DNA of 64,000 nucleotides, taken from NCBI RefSeq assembly GCF_020991065.1, contig NZ_CP087710.1, forward strand, positions 1,798,001 through 1,862,000, written 5' to 3'. A program made the translations under genes and the position numbers. This document shows, piece by piece, positions 18,696 through 27,038 of this stretch (position 1 is its first letter; each line of letters begins with the position of its first letter). The notes below the pieces were generated by a model. That model was not told the origin of the DNA. It ran no database searches and saw only the letters and a program-made list of their open reading frames with translations. The DNA is from Nocardioides okcheonensis (lineage in GTDB: Bacteria; Actinomycetota; Actinomycetes; Propionibacteriales; Nocardioidaceae).

Positions 18696-18895
18696 AGGGA
18701 CCCGACCGCGGCGCACCGGCGCGACCGCGCCCCGGACCCGCCTCCGGGACCCGCCTGACGACCCCCTCCGCGACCCCCTCGTGGGGCCCGTCTGACGCAC
18801 TCGTGACGCGGACTTCCCCCGCGCTAGGACCGTTCTGCGGGACTCCTTGACGAAGACTGCTGGACCTCTGGAGGGTGCGGACCAGACCGGGGCTA

Positions 18896-18924
18896 CCACA
18901 ATCGCGGTACGGCCCCACAATCGC
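18896..18924. repeat. Direct repeat CCACAATCGC x2
   Basis: Two identical 10-mers start 19 bases apart (18896 and 18915), close to two helical turns, just upstream of operator S3. This is a plausible tandem binding site for a regulator of the kinase operon. Confidence 0.45.
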
Positions 18925-18932
18925 TGGAACAT

Positions 18933-18945
18933 CCCCTTTGTGGGG
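18933..18945. promoter_or_regulatory. Predicted operator S3 (CCCC-TTTGT-GGGG)
   Basis: Palindrome with four-base C and G arms, about 120 bases upstream of the preferred start of the histidine kinase gene. The centre lacks the ATT shared by S1, S2, S4 and S5, so it is a weaker family member. Confidence 0.4.
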
Positions 18946-19065
18946 GATCCAATCTGCACCGGGGACAGCGGGCCACGACTCGGGAACGTGGCATGGGAAC
19001 CGCAGACGTCCCTCGGACAGCAGGTCGCACATACAAGTGAACGTGTCAGTGGGTGGGGGCAGGAA

Positions 19066-20541
19066 ATGCAGGGGATCTATCGTTCGGAGGACGGTTGGCG
19101 GGTGGTCGGGGCGACCACGGCCGCGGCCGGGCTCCTGGTGCTGGTCGGCGTCGCATCGAGCGGCGGGCACGCGTTCAACACGTTGCCGACACAGACGGCG
19201 TTGCCGCCGCTGGCCGACGGACTGCTGAGCGGCGTCTTCGTCGCTGGCGCCGTCGGCGCGGCGCTCGTCACGTGGCGCCGCCACGGCGGACCGCTGGCCG
19301 GGTGGATCGTGGGCACGGGTGCCCTCGTCGCCGCGCAGGCGTTGGCCGTCACGCTGCTGGCGCTCCAGCTGCCGCCGCCGCGCGAACCGGTGGCGTTCAC
19401 GCTGCTGCTCGGCACCGCGCTGCTCGGCATGGTCTGCGTGGTCACGCCGCTGCTCAGGCTGGGGCGGTTCGAGCACGTGGTCGACGACAGCTTCGTCATC
19501 GGGGTCGGCATGGGCATCACCGCCGCCGGCTTCCTGGTCCTGCAGTTCCCGATGTCGCAGACACCGCGACCGGCGATGCTCGCCCTCGCCGGCGTGCTGG
19601 CGGCCACGCACGTGGTGACCGCCGGACTCGTGCTGCGCCAGCGCGGTCTGCCGCCGACGGCCCGCGGGCTGATCGTGGCGACCGTCGCCGTGGTGTCCTC
19701 GAGCCTCGCGGTCCGGTGGTCCGGGCTGTCGGGGTCGGAGTGGGAGCTGCTGGCCTCGCTGTCGCGGGCCGGGATCGGCGCCGCCTGGTTCGGGTTCACC
19801 TGGACCTGCCTGCAGCGCCACGCGGACGAGGACGACCGCCGCTTCGAGGCGATGAACTCGGTGCTCGTCTCGACCACCCGTGACCAGCGCGAGCGGATGC
19901 ACGAGCTGCGCAGCACGATGGCGGGGCTGGTGAGCGGCTCCGCGCTGCTCGACAACGCCGACGTCCCGCCCGAGGCGCGCGAGCGGCTCTGGCGCTCGGT
20001 CCGCTCCGAGCTCGACCGGATGGAGCGGCTGCTCGCGGGCAAGGAGCAGCCGGCGACCGACATCCACCTCGACGACGCGCTCAACCGCATCCTCGACCTG
20101 CAGCGGCTCAAGGGCCGCCGCGTCGAGCTGCACTCCGACGGCGGCGTGGTCCGCGGGCGCTACGACGCCCTCGCCGAGGTCGTCAACATCCTCGTCGACA
20201 ACGCGGTCACCCACGGCGGCTCCGACACCAGCCTGGTCGAGGTGGTCACCCGCGACGAGCAGACCGTCGACATCCGGGTCACCGACTTCGGTCGCGGCAT
20301 CGCCGAGGACCAGCGCACCCGGATCTTCGAGTGGGGCGGTCGGGCGAGCGAGGCTCCGGGCGAGGGCATCGGGCTCCACCTGGCCAAACGGCTGATGACC
20401 GAGGACGGCGGCTCCCTGGAGCTCGACGAGGCCACGGAGGGGACGGGCTCGTCGTTCGTCATCTCGCTCCCGGCCGCGCGACGCTCCTCCGAGAACGACC
20501 TGACGGTGGGAGGCAGCCATGGCCGGCACGTCACGCTCTGA
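19066..20541 (+). CDS. Membrane-bound sensor histidine kinase
   Basis: A 491-aa kinase. The N-terminal ~260 residues hold about eight hydrophobic segments and little periplasmic sequence, suggesting intramembrane sensing. The H-box is HELRST with the phospho-acceptor His at ~279. The ATPase domain shows N-box NILVDNAVTHG, G1 box DFGRGI and G2 box GEGIGLHLAKRL. The start at 19066 is preferred because GCAGGA precedes it and the signal-like first helix follows; the frame is open to TTG 18847. The gene overlaps its response regulator by 23 bases. Confidence 0.88.
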   Translation: MQGIYRSEDGWRVVGATTAAAGLLVLVGVASSGGHAFNTLPTQTALPPLADGLLSGVFVAGAVGAALVTWRRHGGPLAGWIVGTGALVAAQALAVTLLALQLPPPREPVAFTLLLGTALLGMVCVVTPLLRLGRFEHVVDDSFVIGVGMGITAAGFLVLQFPMSQTPRPAMLALAGVLAATHVVTAGLVLRQRGLPPTARGLIVATVAVVSSSLAVRWSGLSGSEWELLASLSRAGIGAAWFGFTWTCLQRHADEDDRRFEAMNSVLVSTTRDQRERMHELRSTMAGLVSGSALLDNADVPPEARERLWRSVRSELDRMERLLAGKEQPATDIHLDDALNRILDLQRLKGRRVELHSDGGVVRGRYDALAEVVNILVDNAVTHGGSDTSLVEVVTRDEQTVDIRVTDFGRGIAEDQRTRIFEWGGRASEAPGEGIGLHLAKRLMTEDGGSLELDEATEGTGSSFVISLPAARRSSENDLTVGGSHGRHVTL

Positions 20542-21202
20542 CCACCGCGTCCTCATCGTCGACGACCACGTGCTCTTCGCGGAGTCGCTCGAGCTCGCGC
20601 TCTCCCTCGAGGGCTACGACGTGCGCCGGCTCGAGCTGCCCGAGGAGGGCGGGTCGATGGCGACGATCCGCTCGCTCGCCCTGCGGGCCAACCCGCGCAC
20701 CGTGTTCCTCGACCTCGACCTGGGCCGGTTCGGCGACGGGATGAACCTCGTCGCCCCCCTGGCCAAGGCCGGCATCAACGTGGTGGTGCTGACCGCCTCG
20801 GAGGAGCTCGGCAGGTGGGGCGGCTGCATGCGGCTCGGCGCTCGGCGCGTGCTGCCCAAGAGCGGCGCGCTCCAGCAGGCGCTCGCCACGGTCCGGCGGC
20901 TGCACCAGGGGTTGCCGGTGATCAACCGCGACGAGCTCGAGACGCTCCTCGACGCCTGGGCGCGCGAGCGCCGGGCGCACGACGACCTGCGCCGTCGGCT
21001 CGACCTGCTCACGCCGCGCGAGCGGCAGGTGCTGGGCGCACTGATCGAGGGCCGCACCGTCCGCGAGATCTCCCACGTCAGCGTCGTCTCGGAGGCGACG
21101 GTCCGCACGCAGGTGAAGTCGATCCTCAACAAGCTCGAGGTGTCGTCGCAGCTCGCCGCGGTCGGGATGGCCAACCAGGTCGGCTGGCGGCTCGGCGCAT
21201 GA
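20519..21202 (+). CDS. LuxR-family response regulator
   Basis: A 227-aa two-domain regulator. The receiver is canonical: acidic pair IVDDH, phosphorylation strand FLDLDLG, threonine in VVVLTASEE and lysine in VLPKSG. The C-terminal LuxR HTH (~155-215) shows LTPRERQVLGALIEGRTVRE and ATVRTQVKSILNKL. It lies directly after its kinase and overlaps it, so the two form a cognate pair. It is one of two candidates, with the divergent LuxR protein, to bind the palindromes described here. Confidence 0.93.
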   Translation: MAGTSRSDHRVLIVDDHVLFAESLELALSLEGYDVRRLELPEEGGSMATIRSLALRANPRTVFLDLDLGRFGDGMNLVAPLAKAGINVVVLTASEELGRWGGCMRLGARRVLPKSGALQQALATVRRLHQGLPVINRDELETLLDAWARERRAHDDLRRRLDLLTPRERQVLGALIEGRTVREISHVSVVSEATVRTQVKSILNKLEVSSQLAAVGMANQVGWRLGA

Positions 21203-23004
21203 GCGGGCTCGCCGGCGTACGCACCTTCTCGGGAGCCGCCCCCGCCGCCGAGACCCTGTCCATCATGTCGCGCACGCTCCAGCACCGCGGGCCCGACGAG
21301 TCGTCGGTGTGGGTGGGGCCGGACGTGGGCCTCGCCCACGCCCGCCTCGCCGTCCTCGACACGGAGCACTCGCACCAGCCGATGCACTCACCCGACGGGC
21401 GGTGGGTGGTCGCGCTCGACGGTGCCATCACCAACCACGCCAGCCTGCGCACCCAGCTCGACCACCCGTTCCGCACCCGGGGCGACACCGAGGTCGTGGT
21501 GGCGGGGCTGGCGCTCGAGGGGATCAGCTTCGTCGAGCGGCTGCACGGCCAGTTCGCGATCGCGGCCCACGACCTGCGCACCGGGGTGACCCACCTGGTC
21601 CGCGACCGGCTCGGCGTGCTGCCGCTCTACTACCGCCACGTCCCGGGCGGGATCGCGTTCGCGTCGGAGGTCAAGGCGCTGCTGGCGATCGGTCCGGCCG
21701 TGGAGGTCGACCTGCGCAGCCTCGACGCGTACCTCGGCAGCCGCACGGTGCCGGCCCCCGACACCCTCTTCCAGGGCGTGAAGAAGGTCCTGCCCGGGCA
21801 CCGGGCCGCGATCACGCCGCGCGGCCACCTCGAGCAGACCTGCTGGTGGACGCCGCCCGAGAGCGACCCCGAGGGCATCTGGACCGCGGGCGACGCCATC
21901 GAGGCCGTCGGCGACGGGGTCCGCGAGGCGGTCCGGGCAGCGCTCGTGTCCGACGTGCCCGTCGGCGTGCACCTCGGCGGGGGTGTCGGGAGCGCCCTCG
22001 TCGCGGCGGAGGTCCAGCAGCTGCGCCGCGACGCACCGCTCCCCTCGTTCGCCGTCGGCCTCGACGTGCACCCGCCCGACCGGCTCGCCTGGACGCGCCG
22101 CACCGCCGAGCTGATGGGCACCGAGCACCACGAGGTCCGGCTGCGGGCCGCCGACTTCGAGGACCTCTGGCACCGCCTCACCTGGCACCGGGAGGCGCCG
22201 ATCTCCGACCCGTGCGACGTCGCCCAGTTCGGGCTGGCGCAGGACGCCGGCCGGTCGGTGCGGGTGGTGCTGTCGGGCGAGGGCGGCGACGAGCTGTTCG
22301 GCGGGCTGCCGCACCGGCGGCTGAGCCGGCTCGCGGCCCACGCGTCGCTGCTGCCCGGCAAGGTCCGGGCCAGCGTCGAGCGCCACCTCGGCGCGCCGTT
22401 CGCGGCCGTCGAGCGCCAACGGCTGCTCGGCAGCGCTCCCCCGGCGGAGCGGCGGGCGGTGCCCACCCCGGGCGCCGACCCCTACGACCGGCAGGTGCGC
22501 GACGACGTACGCCACCTCCTGCCCGACCACCTGCTCGAGCGGGGCGACCGGCTGTGGACCTCGGGGTCGCTCGCCTGGCGACCGCCGCTGCTCGACCACC
22601 GGCTGGTCGAGCTCGCCTTCCGGCTCCCGACCTCGGTCCGGGTGCGGTCCGGGTCGACCCGGTGGCTGCTGGAGGAGGCGGCTCGCCCGCTCGTGCCGGA
22701 GGAGGTCATCGACCGGCCGCGTACCGACGCGCCGCGCGTGCCGCTCGACACCTGGTTCCGCAACGGCCTGCACGACACCGCCCGGGAGTGGCTCGGCTCC
22801 CCCGGGTCCTGGGTCGCCCACACGCTCGACCCGGCCGCGGTGCGGGCGCTGGTGGAGTCACCCGCCCGGGGCGCCCAGGAGGACCTGCAGCTCTGGACGC
22901 TGCTCAGCCTCGAGATGTGGCACCACGCGTTCTTCGGCGCCGCCCCCGTGGTCCCGCGCCCGCGCGCCACCGTCGTCGACACCGCGCCGAGCGGCCGCCC
23001 CTGA
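21199..23004 (+). CDS. Asparagine synthetase homologue with degenerate active sites
   Basis: A 601-aa protein with both domains of AsnB. The glutaminase domain begins MSGLAGV where AsnB has MCGIAGV, so the catalytic Cys2 nucleophile is Ser. Other glutaminase landmarks (LQHRGPDE, HARLAVLD) remain. In the synthetase domain the ATP-pyrophosphatase loop reads HLGGGVGSA instead of the usual SGGLDSS. The later SGEGGDELFGG motif is retained. The gene overlaps the response regulator stop (ATGA). Asparagine-synthetase-like proteins occur in polysaccharide clusters, but this one is unlikely to make asparagine; a regulatory or binding role is possible. Confidence 0.85.
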   Translation: MSGLAGVRTFSGAAPAAETLSIMSRTLQHRGPDESSVWVGPDVGLAHARLAVLDTEHSHQPMHSPDGRWVVALDGAITNHASLRTQLDHPFRTRGDTEVVVAGLALEGISFVERLHGQFAIAAHDLRTGVTHLVRDRLGVLPLYYRHVPGGIAFASEVKALLAIGPAVEVDLRSLDAYLGSRTVPAPDTLFQGVKKVLPGHRAAITPRGHLEQTCWWTPPESDPEGIWTAGDAIEAVGDGVREAVRAALVSDVPVGVHLGGGVGSALVAAEVQQLRRDAPLPSFAVGLDVHPPDRLAWTRRTAELMGTEHHEVRLRAADFEDLWHRLTWHREAPISDPCDVAQFGLAQDAGRSVRVVLSGEGGDELFGGLPHRRLSRLAAHASLLPGKVRASVERHLGAPFAAVERQRLLGSAPPAERRAVPTPGADPYDRQVRDDVRHLLPDHLLERGDRLWTSGSLAWRPPLLDHRLVELAFRLPTSVRVRSGSTRWLLEEAARPLVPEEVIDRPRTDAPRVPLDTWFRNGLHDTAREWLGSPGSWVAHTLDPAAVRALVESPARGAQEDLQLWTLLSLEMWHHAFFGAAPVVPRPRATVVDTAPSGRP

Positions 23005-23026
23005 CGGAGCGCGTGCACGCCACGCG

Positions 23027-23828
23027 TCACGTCGCGAGGGCCACGGCCTCCGGGGCGTCGAGGTGGACGTCGTGTCCGGCGCCGGGCACCTTCGTCCACC
23101 GAGCGTGAGGGTTGCGCTCGCGCATCCGACGGGCCTCGTCGTCGGTCAGGGAGCCGGTGCTCTCCCGTGACGAGCACGGTGGGGCACGCCACTGCCTCCC
23201 ACTCGGCCCATCGTGCCTCGCCGTGAACGGCCTGGATGGCCCCGCGCAGCACCTCGACGTCGAAGCCAGGCCTGAGCCCGTCAGGCGTGGGCTCGAGCCC
23301 GGCGGTCCACGCGTCGGCCGCGGCACCGGGACCGTACTGGTCCTCGAAGTACGCCCGCGCGTCCTCCTCGCGGGCGAAGGGCGTGGGCCAGGACCTGAAC
23401 CAGTCGATCACGTCGTCCGTCGCCTGCGACCCGGCCGCGGACGGGCCCCCTTCGACGAGCACCAGCCGGGACACGCGACTGGGGTGGGCAGCGGCGGTGA
23501 GCATGGCAGTGTGGGCTCCCATCGACTGCCCGACGAGCGTCACGCGCTCCAGTCCCAGCTCGTCCATGACGTCGACGACGTCGCACACGTGGGCCTCCCG
23601 TGTGACGTCACGCGGACGGCGTGTGCTCGCGCCGTGGCCGCGCTGGTCGAACGCGACCAGCCGACGACGTCCCCGCAGCAACGAGGCGACCAGCGCCCAC
23701 TCCCCGGCGTGACCGCCGAGCCCGTGCAGCATCAGCACCGGCGGGAGGTCGTCCCCGGTGTCGACGAGGTCGACCGTCACGGCGTCGAGCTCGAGCCGTC
23801 GCGAGGGCCACCAGCGAGGTCGGGTCAT
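23027..23828 (-). pseudogene. Alpha/beta hydrolase, frameshifted
   Basis: The first ~220 codons encode an alpha/beta hydrolase: oxyanion region MLHGLGGHAGEW, nucleophile elbow VGQSMGAH, then VLVEGGP. Around 23155-23165 the frame breaks after VLVTGE. The expected C-terminus (TDDEARRMRERNPHARWTKV, then the catalytic-His segment GAGHDVHLDAP) continues in another frame to 23027, consistent with one extra base. Without it the protein lacks its catalytic His and would run antisense into the neighbouring gene. Sequencing error or true pseudogene cannot be told apart here. Function: esterase, lactonase or related. Confidence 0.8.
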
Positions 23829-24081
23829 GCAGGGACCTTCTCAGGAGCGGTTGCGGCCGCGCGAGGTACCCCTCGATGGGCCGCCCCTCGCTGGGTACGA
23901 CCCTGCGCGGCGGCCGAGGAGGGGGAACCTCGGCCGCCGCTGTGGTTCACCGTCGTCGCTGTGACGAGACGTGGGGACCTCGCGTCCGCCCGACCGAGAC
24001 GGCCGGAGGAGGACAAGACGAGCACGGCGAACCCGTGGGGTGCACGTGTCGAGCGTAGGGTCCGCCGGCGGCCCGGCCCAT

Positions 24082-24094
24082 CCCCACGACTGGG
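24082..24094. promoter_or_regulatory. Predicted operator S6 (CCCC-ACGAC-TGGG)
   Basis: Weaker member of the palindrome family, followed by TATG like site S4. It lies upstream of the sugar-phosphate transferase gene; a TAGGCT -10-like element follows about 90 bases later. Confidence 0.35.
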
Positions 24095-24184
24095 TATGTC
24101 CCCGGGGCCGTGCCGATCGCCGGAACCCCCTGTCCTGCAGGGCTTTCGCTCATATGCGGCATGCCGTGGAGGGGGTCTGGTTCC

Positions 24185-24190
24185 TAGGCT
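24185..24190 (+). promoter_or_regulatory. Predicted -10 element TAGGCT
   Basis: The sequence CCTAGGCTCG matches elements before the other EPS units (CCTAGCGTCG at 33575, CCTAGGGTCG at 31659). It gives a leader of about 45 bases before the ATG at 24242. Confidence 0.45.
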
Positions 24191-24241
24191 CGCAGCACGG
24201 ACGACGAGGTCGTCGCAGGGGTGCTGGAAGGGGTGGTGGAC

Positions 24242-25750
24242 ATGACGCAAGCCCGGGTCCGGGTGGACGCGCCGGACGAAGGCCTGCTCGCCACACCCAT
24301 CCCGCTCCCGCGGGTCTCGAGCGAGGTGGGGGCGCCCGCGCCGGCGGCCTCCGACCCGACCGCGGGCCGGGCGTGGGAGGCGGCCGAGCTGGCTGCCCTC
24401 GACGACGAGCTGTCCACGCTGCCGAGCCCTCGGTCGCGTCGGGCACCCGGGTGGGCCATCTGGCTGGACACCGTCCTGGCGTCGGTGCTCGCCGTCGGTG
24501 CGGCCGCGACCGGGATGCTGTCGGCGCCCGTCGCGCTGATGTCGGCGGTGGCCTGGCCGCTGCTGCTCCTGTCCGCCGGCCACTACCGCCGCTCGCCGCT
24601 CGGCCAGGACCGGCTCGCCGGAGTGTGGGTGGTGCTCGCCACCGGCCTGCGCGGTGCGGTGCTCGCCCTCGCGGTCTCGCCCTGGCTCGTCGCCGACGAT
24701 CTGGTCGCCCTCGCCGAGCTGGTGGCCGTGTTCAGCGTGGCCAGCGCGGTGCCGTCGCTGCTGGTCGGCGCCCGCCGACCGCGCCTCGTCCTGGCCGGAC
24801 GACCGCGTGACGTGCGCGAGGCGATGCTCGAGCTGCAGGCCACCGACCGGCACGAGGTCGTGGCGGCCTGCGTCACCCGGCGCTCGAAGGTGCCGCTCGA
24901 CCTGCCGACCTACGTCGGCTTCGACTTCTCCTCGCAGGTCGCCCACCGCCACGGCGCCGACGCGGTCGTCGTGCTCCCCGGCGCGCGCCTGACCCCGAGC
25001 GAGGTGCGACGACTGCACTGGTCGCTCGCCGGCGTGGGCGCGGAGCTCTACCTCGGCACCGGCCTGCTCGACGTCGAGCCCCAGCGCACCCGCGTGGTCA
25101 GCACCGGTGGCATCGACGTGCTCCACGTGACCCGTCCCGTCCTCGGCGGCCCGCGACGTCTCCTCAAGGACGTCGTCGAGCGCGCCCTGGCGCTCGCCGC
25201 GTTCGTGATGGCACTGCCGCTGCTCGCCGTGCTGTGCCTGGCGATCCGCCTCGAGACGCCCGGTCCCGCGCTGTTCCGCCAGGAGCGCATCGGGCGCAAC
25301 GGCGTCCCGTTCACCATGCTCAAGCTGCGCTCGATGGGCGTCGACGCCGAGGTGGTGCGCCAGGGCCTGGTGGCGGCCAACGAGAAGGACGGCGTGCTGT
25401 TCAAGATCGCCGACGACCCGCGCATCACGCGTCTCGGGGCCAAGCTGCGCCGCTACTCCCTCGACGAGCTCCCCCAGCTGTGGAACGTCGTGCGCGGCGA
25501 CATGTCGCTGGTGGGCCCGCGCCCCGCGCTGCCCTCGGAGGTCGCGCAGTACGACATCGACCCGAAGCGACGCCTCGTGGTCAAGCCCGGCGTCACCGGC
25601 CTGTGGCAGGTCTCCGGCCGCTCCGACCTCACCTGGGCCGAGTCGGTCCGCCTCGACCTGAAGTACGTCGACAACTGGTCGCTCGGGCTCGACGCGCGGA
25701 TCCTGGTCCGCACCGTCCGCGCGGTGCTCGGCCACCGCGGGGCCTACTGA
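24242..25750 (+). CDS. Polyprenyl-phosphate sugar-1-phosphate transferase (EPS initiating enzyme)
   Basis: A 502-aa initiating glycosylphosphotransferase. It has an N-terminal cytosolic stretch, four membrane helices (~80-170), a CoA-binding-like central domain, a fifth helix (ALALAAFVMALPLLAVLCLA, ~315) and the C-terminal bacterial sugar transferase domain. That domain carries FRQERIGRNG, FTMLKLRSM, DELPQLWNV, GDMSLVGPRPALP and KPGVTGLWQVSGRS. It loads the first sugar phosphate onto undecaprenyl phosphate. GGAAGGGG precedes the ATG. It is separated from the rest of the EPS genes by an AT-richer insert. Confidence 0.93.
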   Translation: MTQARVRVDAPDEGLLATPIPLPRVSSEVGAPAPAASDPTAGRAWEAAELAALDDELSTLPSPRSRRAPGWAIWLDTVLASVLAVGAAATGMLSAPVALMSAVAWPLLLLSAGHYRRSPLGQDRLAGVWVVLATGLRGAVLALAVSPWLVADDLVALAELVAVFSVASAVPSLLVGARRPRLVLAGRPRDVREAMLELQATDRHEVVAACVTRRSKVPLDLPTYVGFDFSSQVAHRHGADAVVVLPGARLTPSEVRRLHWSLAGVGAELYLGTGLLDVEPQRTRVVSTGGIDVLHVTRPVLGGPRRLLKDVVERALALAAFVMALPLLAVLCLAIRLETPGPALFRQERIGRNGVPFTMLKLRSMGVDAEVVRQGLVAANEKDGVLFKIADDPRITRLGAKLRRYSLDELPQLWNVVRGDMSLVGPRPALPSEVAQYDIDPKRRLVVKPGVTGLWQVSGRSDLTWAESVRLDLKYVDNWSLGLDARILVRTVRAVLGHRGAY

Positions 25751-26048
25751 GCGACGAGCTGCCGGTCTTCCGCACGGTCCGACGCGCCTTACACGTCGAG
25801 GTCGCCCACGGCCGCCAGGGGTGCTCCCGCCGGCCGGCGACGTCATTCGAGAACACGACCACCCCGGCGACATGGTGGCTGCAGGTCGCCTGCATCGCCA
25901 CGACGTTGCGCCACCTGTCCCGGCACCGCGCACCGTGACTCCTGGGCGACCTCGCGGCGTGAGCGCGCTCGTACGGACCGCACTCATCGCGGCAGCTCCG
26001 GTCGTTGCATCGGCAGCGCGGGATGCCGGGGTGAGCAATGATCGGCCC
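25751..26048. other. Intergenic stretch, no gene supported
   Basis: About 300 bases at the boundary of the AT-richer segment. The only structure seen is the first copy of a 26-base repeat (25983-26008) that recurs at 26437-26462. Confidence 0.5.
25983..26008. repeat. 26-base repeat, copy 1
   Basis: Matches 26437-26462 with two mismatches; it begins CTCATCGCGGCAG and ends CGTTGC. Each copy precedes one of the two small genes of the AT-richer segment. A shorter related copy starts at about 26414. Confidence 0.6.
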
Positions 26049-26402
26049 ATGAGCCCCAGGCAGTTGACCGCCCGTGAACGCGGGGTCCTCGACGCGCTGC
26101 TGGCGGTCGAGTTCGATGGAGTCGAGCGACTCCGCAGCCAATCGGCGACAGCGCAGGTCTACGGCGGTTGTGGGTGCGGGTGCCCCTCGATCGACTTTTT
26201 CCACGGTCAGACCAACGGCATGTGGCCGGTTGTCAACGCGGGTGTCAGGGACTCTCGCACCTACGACGGCCTGTTCCTCTTCACCGTGAACCTTCCGCAA
26301 GTGGGAGACGTTCTCGGCGGCATTGAATGGGTCGGTCAAGGCGACTCGGATCCAGATGAACTGCCCCCGCCGGGCGATCTGATCGTCACGGCGGCAGGTT
26401 AG
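26049..26402 (+). CDS. Conserved hypothetical protein with GGCGCGCPS motif
   Basis: A 117-aa soluble protein. The most distinctive feature is YGGCGCGCPSIDF (residues ~37-50), a cysteine/glycine cluster that might bind metal; I recognise it only as a recurrent actinobacterial hypothetical. A GTG at 26031 is an alternative start. Base composition is lower in G+C than the neighbouring EPS genes, in keeping with acquisition by transfer. Confidence 0.6.
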   Translation: MSPRQLTARERGVLDALLAVEFDGVERLRSQSATAQVYGGCGCGCPSIDFFHGQTNGMWPVVNAGVRDSRTYDGLFLFTVNLPQVGDVLGGIEWVGQGDSDPDELPPPGDLIVTAAG

Positions 26403-26436
26403 GAGCCCACCCGCTCATCGGCAGATCCAGTCGAGC

Positions 26437-26462
26437 TCATCGCGGCAGATCCGGACGTTGCG
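26437..26462. repeat. 26-base repeat, copy 2
   Basis: Second copy of the repeat at 25983-26008, located between the two small genes and 18 bases before the GTG of the GrpB-family gene. Confidence 0.6.
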
Positions 26463-26480
26463 CGGACACGTCTTCCCGCT

Positions 26481-27038
26481 GTGAGCGAGACTGATTATGT
26501 GACTGACGCGGACACACCCAACGAACTGGGGCTCCGGCGCGGTGCGCTTGCGCTGCACGCGTACAGCGAGTCGTGGCCAGCGCTGTTTGCGGCGGAGCGG
26601 TCAGTCCTTCTGGCACACCTGTCGCCGTGGGTAGTGGACGTAGAGCACGTAGGGAGCACAGCGATACCTGGGCTGGAGGCCAAACCCCTCATTGACATGC
26701 AGGCTGGAATCCGAGACCTCGCAGAGGTACGCGTGGTGGTCCCCGTGTTGACGGGACTCGGCTACCACTACATGTCTGACCGCGTGTACGACACTTATGT
26801 CTTCCTCCCGAAAGGACCGGAGTCGCGCCGTACGCATCACCTCAACCTCGTGCAGCACGACTCCGACGAGTGGCGCACACGACTTCGGTTTCGGGACGCT
26901 CTCCGCGCTGACCCAGCGCTGGCCGCGCGATACCTGGACCTGAAACGCAGCCTGGCTGCCCGGCACTTAGGCGACCGCGCGTCCTACACCGCAGCAAAGG
27001 CGTCCTTCATTCAGGCGGTGCTTCGAGACCACCCCTAG
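26481..27038 (+). CDS. GrpB (UPF0157) family protein
   Basis: A 185-aa member of the GrpB family, which shares the nucleotidyltransferase fold. Diagnostic segments are WPALFAAERSVLLAHL, VEHVGSTAIPGLEAKPLID, GYHYMSDRVYDTYVFLPKG, THHLNLVQHDSDEW, and a C-terminal YLDLKRSLA with YTAAKASFI. The enzymatic activity of the family is not settled. Codon use is AT-richer than the surroundings and includes a TTA leucine codon at 26967, rare in such genomes. GTG start; no strong ribosome binding site. Confidence 0.9.
   Translation: MSETDYVTDADTPNELGLRRGALALHAYSESWPALFAAERSVLLAHLSPWVVDVEHVGSTAIPGLEAKPLIDMQAGIRDLAEVRVVVPVLTGLGYHYMSDRVYDTYVFLPKGPESRRTHHLNLVQHDSDEWRTRLRFRDALRADPALAARYLDLKRSLAARHLGDRASYTAAKASFIQAVLRDHP

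Larger units (their letters stand above)
18607..19065. other. Divergent regulatory region between luxR-cysQ and the kinase operon
   Basis: This 459-base region holds two copies of the CCCC-N5-GGGG type palindrome (18683-18695 and 18933-18945) and a 10-bp direct repeat CCACAATCGC at 18896-18905 and 18915-18924. The kinase frame stays open back to a TTG at 18847, but that start lacks a ribosome binding site, so I treat the region as regulatory. Confidence 0.6.
23829..24241. other. Divergent intergenic region before the initiating glycosyltransferase
   Basis: No gene is supported in these 413 bases. They contain two 12-base near-identical units CCCCTCGNTGGG at 23869-23880 and 23884-23895, flanked by GTACCC/GGGTAC arms, a predicted operator at 24082-24094, and a TAGGCT -10-like hexamer at 24185-24190. 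Confidence 0.5.

Noticed and set aside
18847..19065. Extended N-terminus of the histidine kinase from TTG 18847
   Set aside because: The frame is open, but the TTG has no ribosome binding site, the added 73 residues have no domain-like character, and the region contains palindromes and direct repeats better explained as regulatory DNA.
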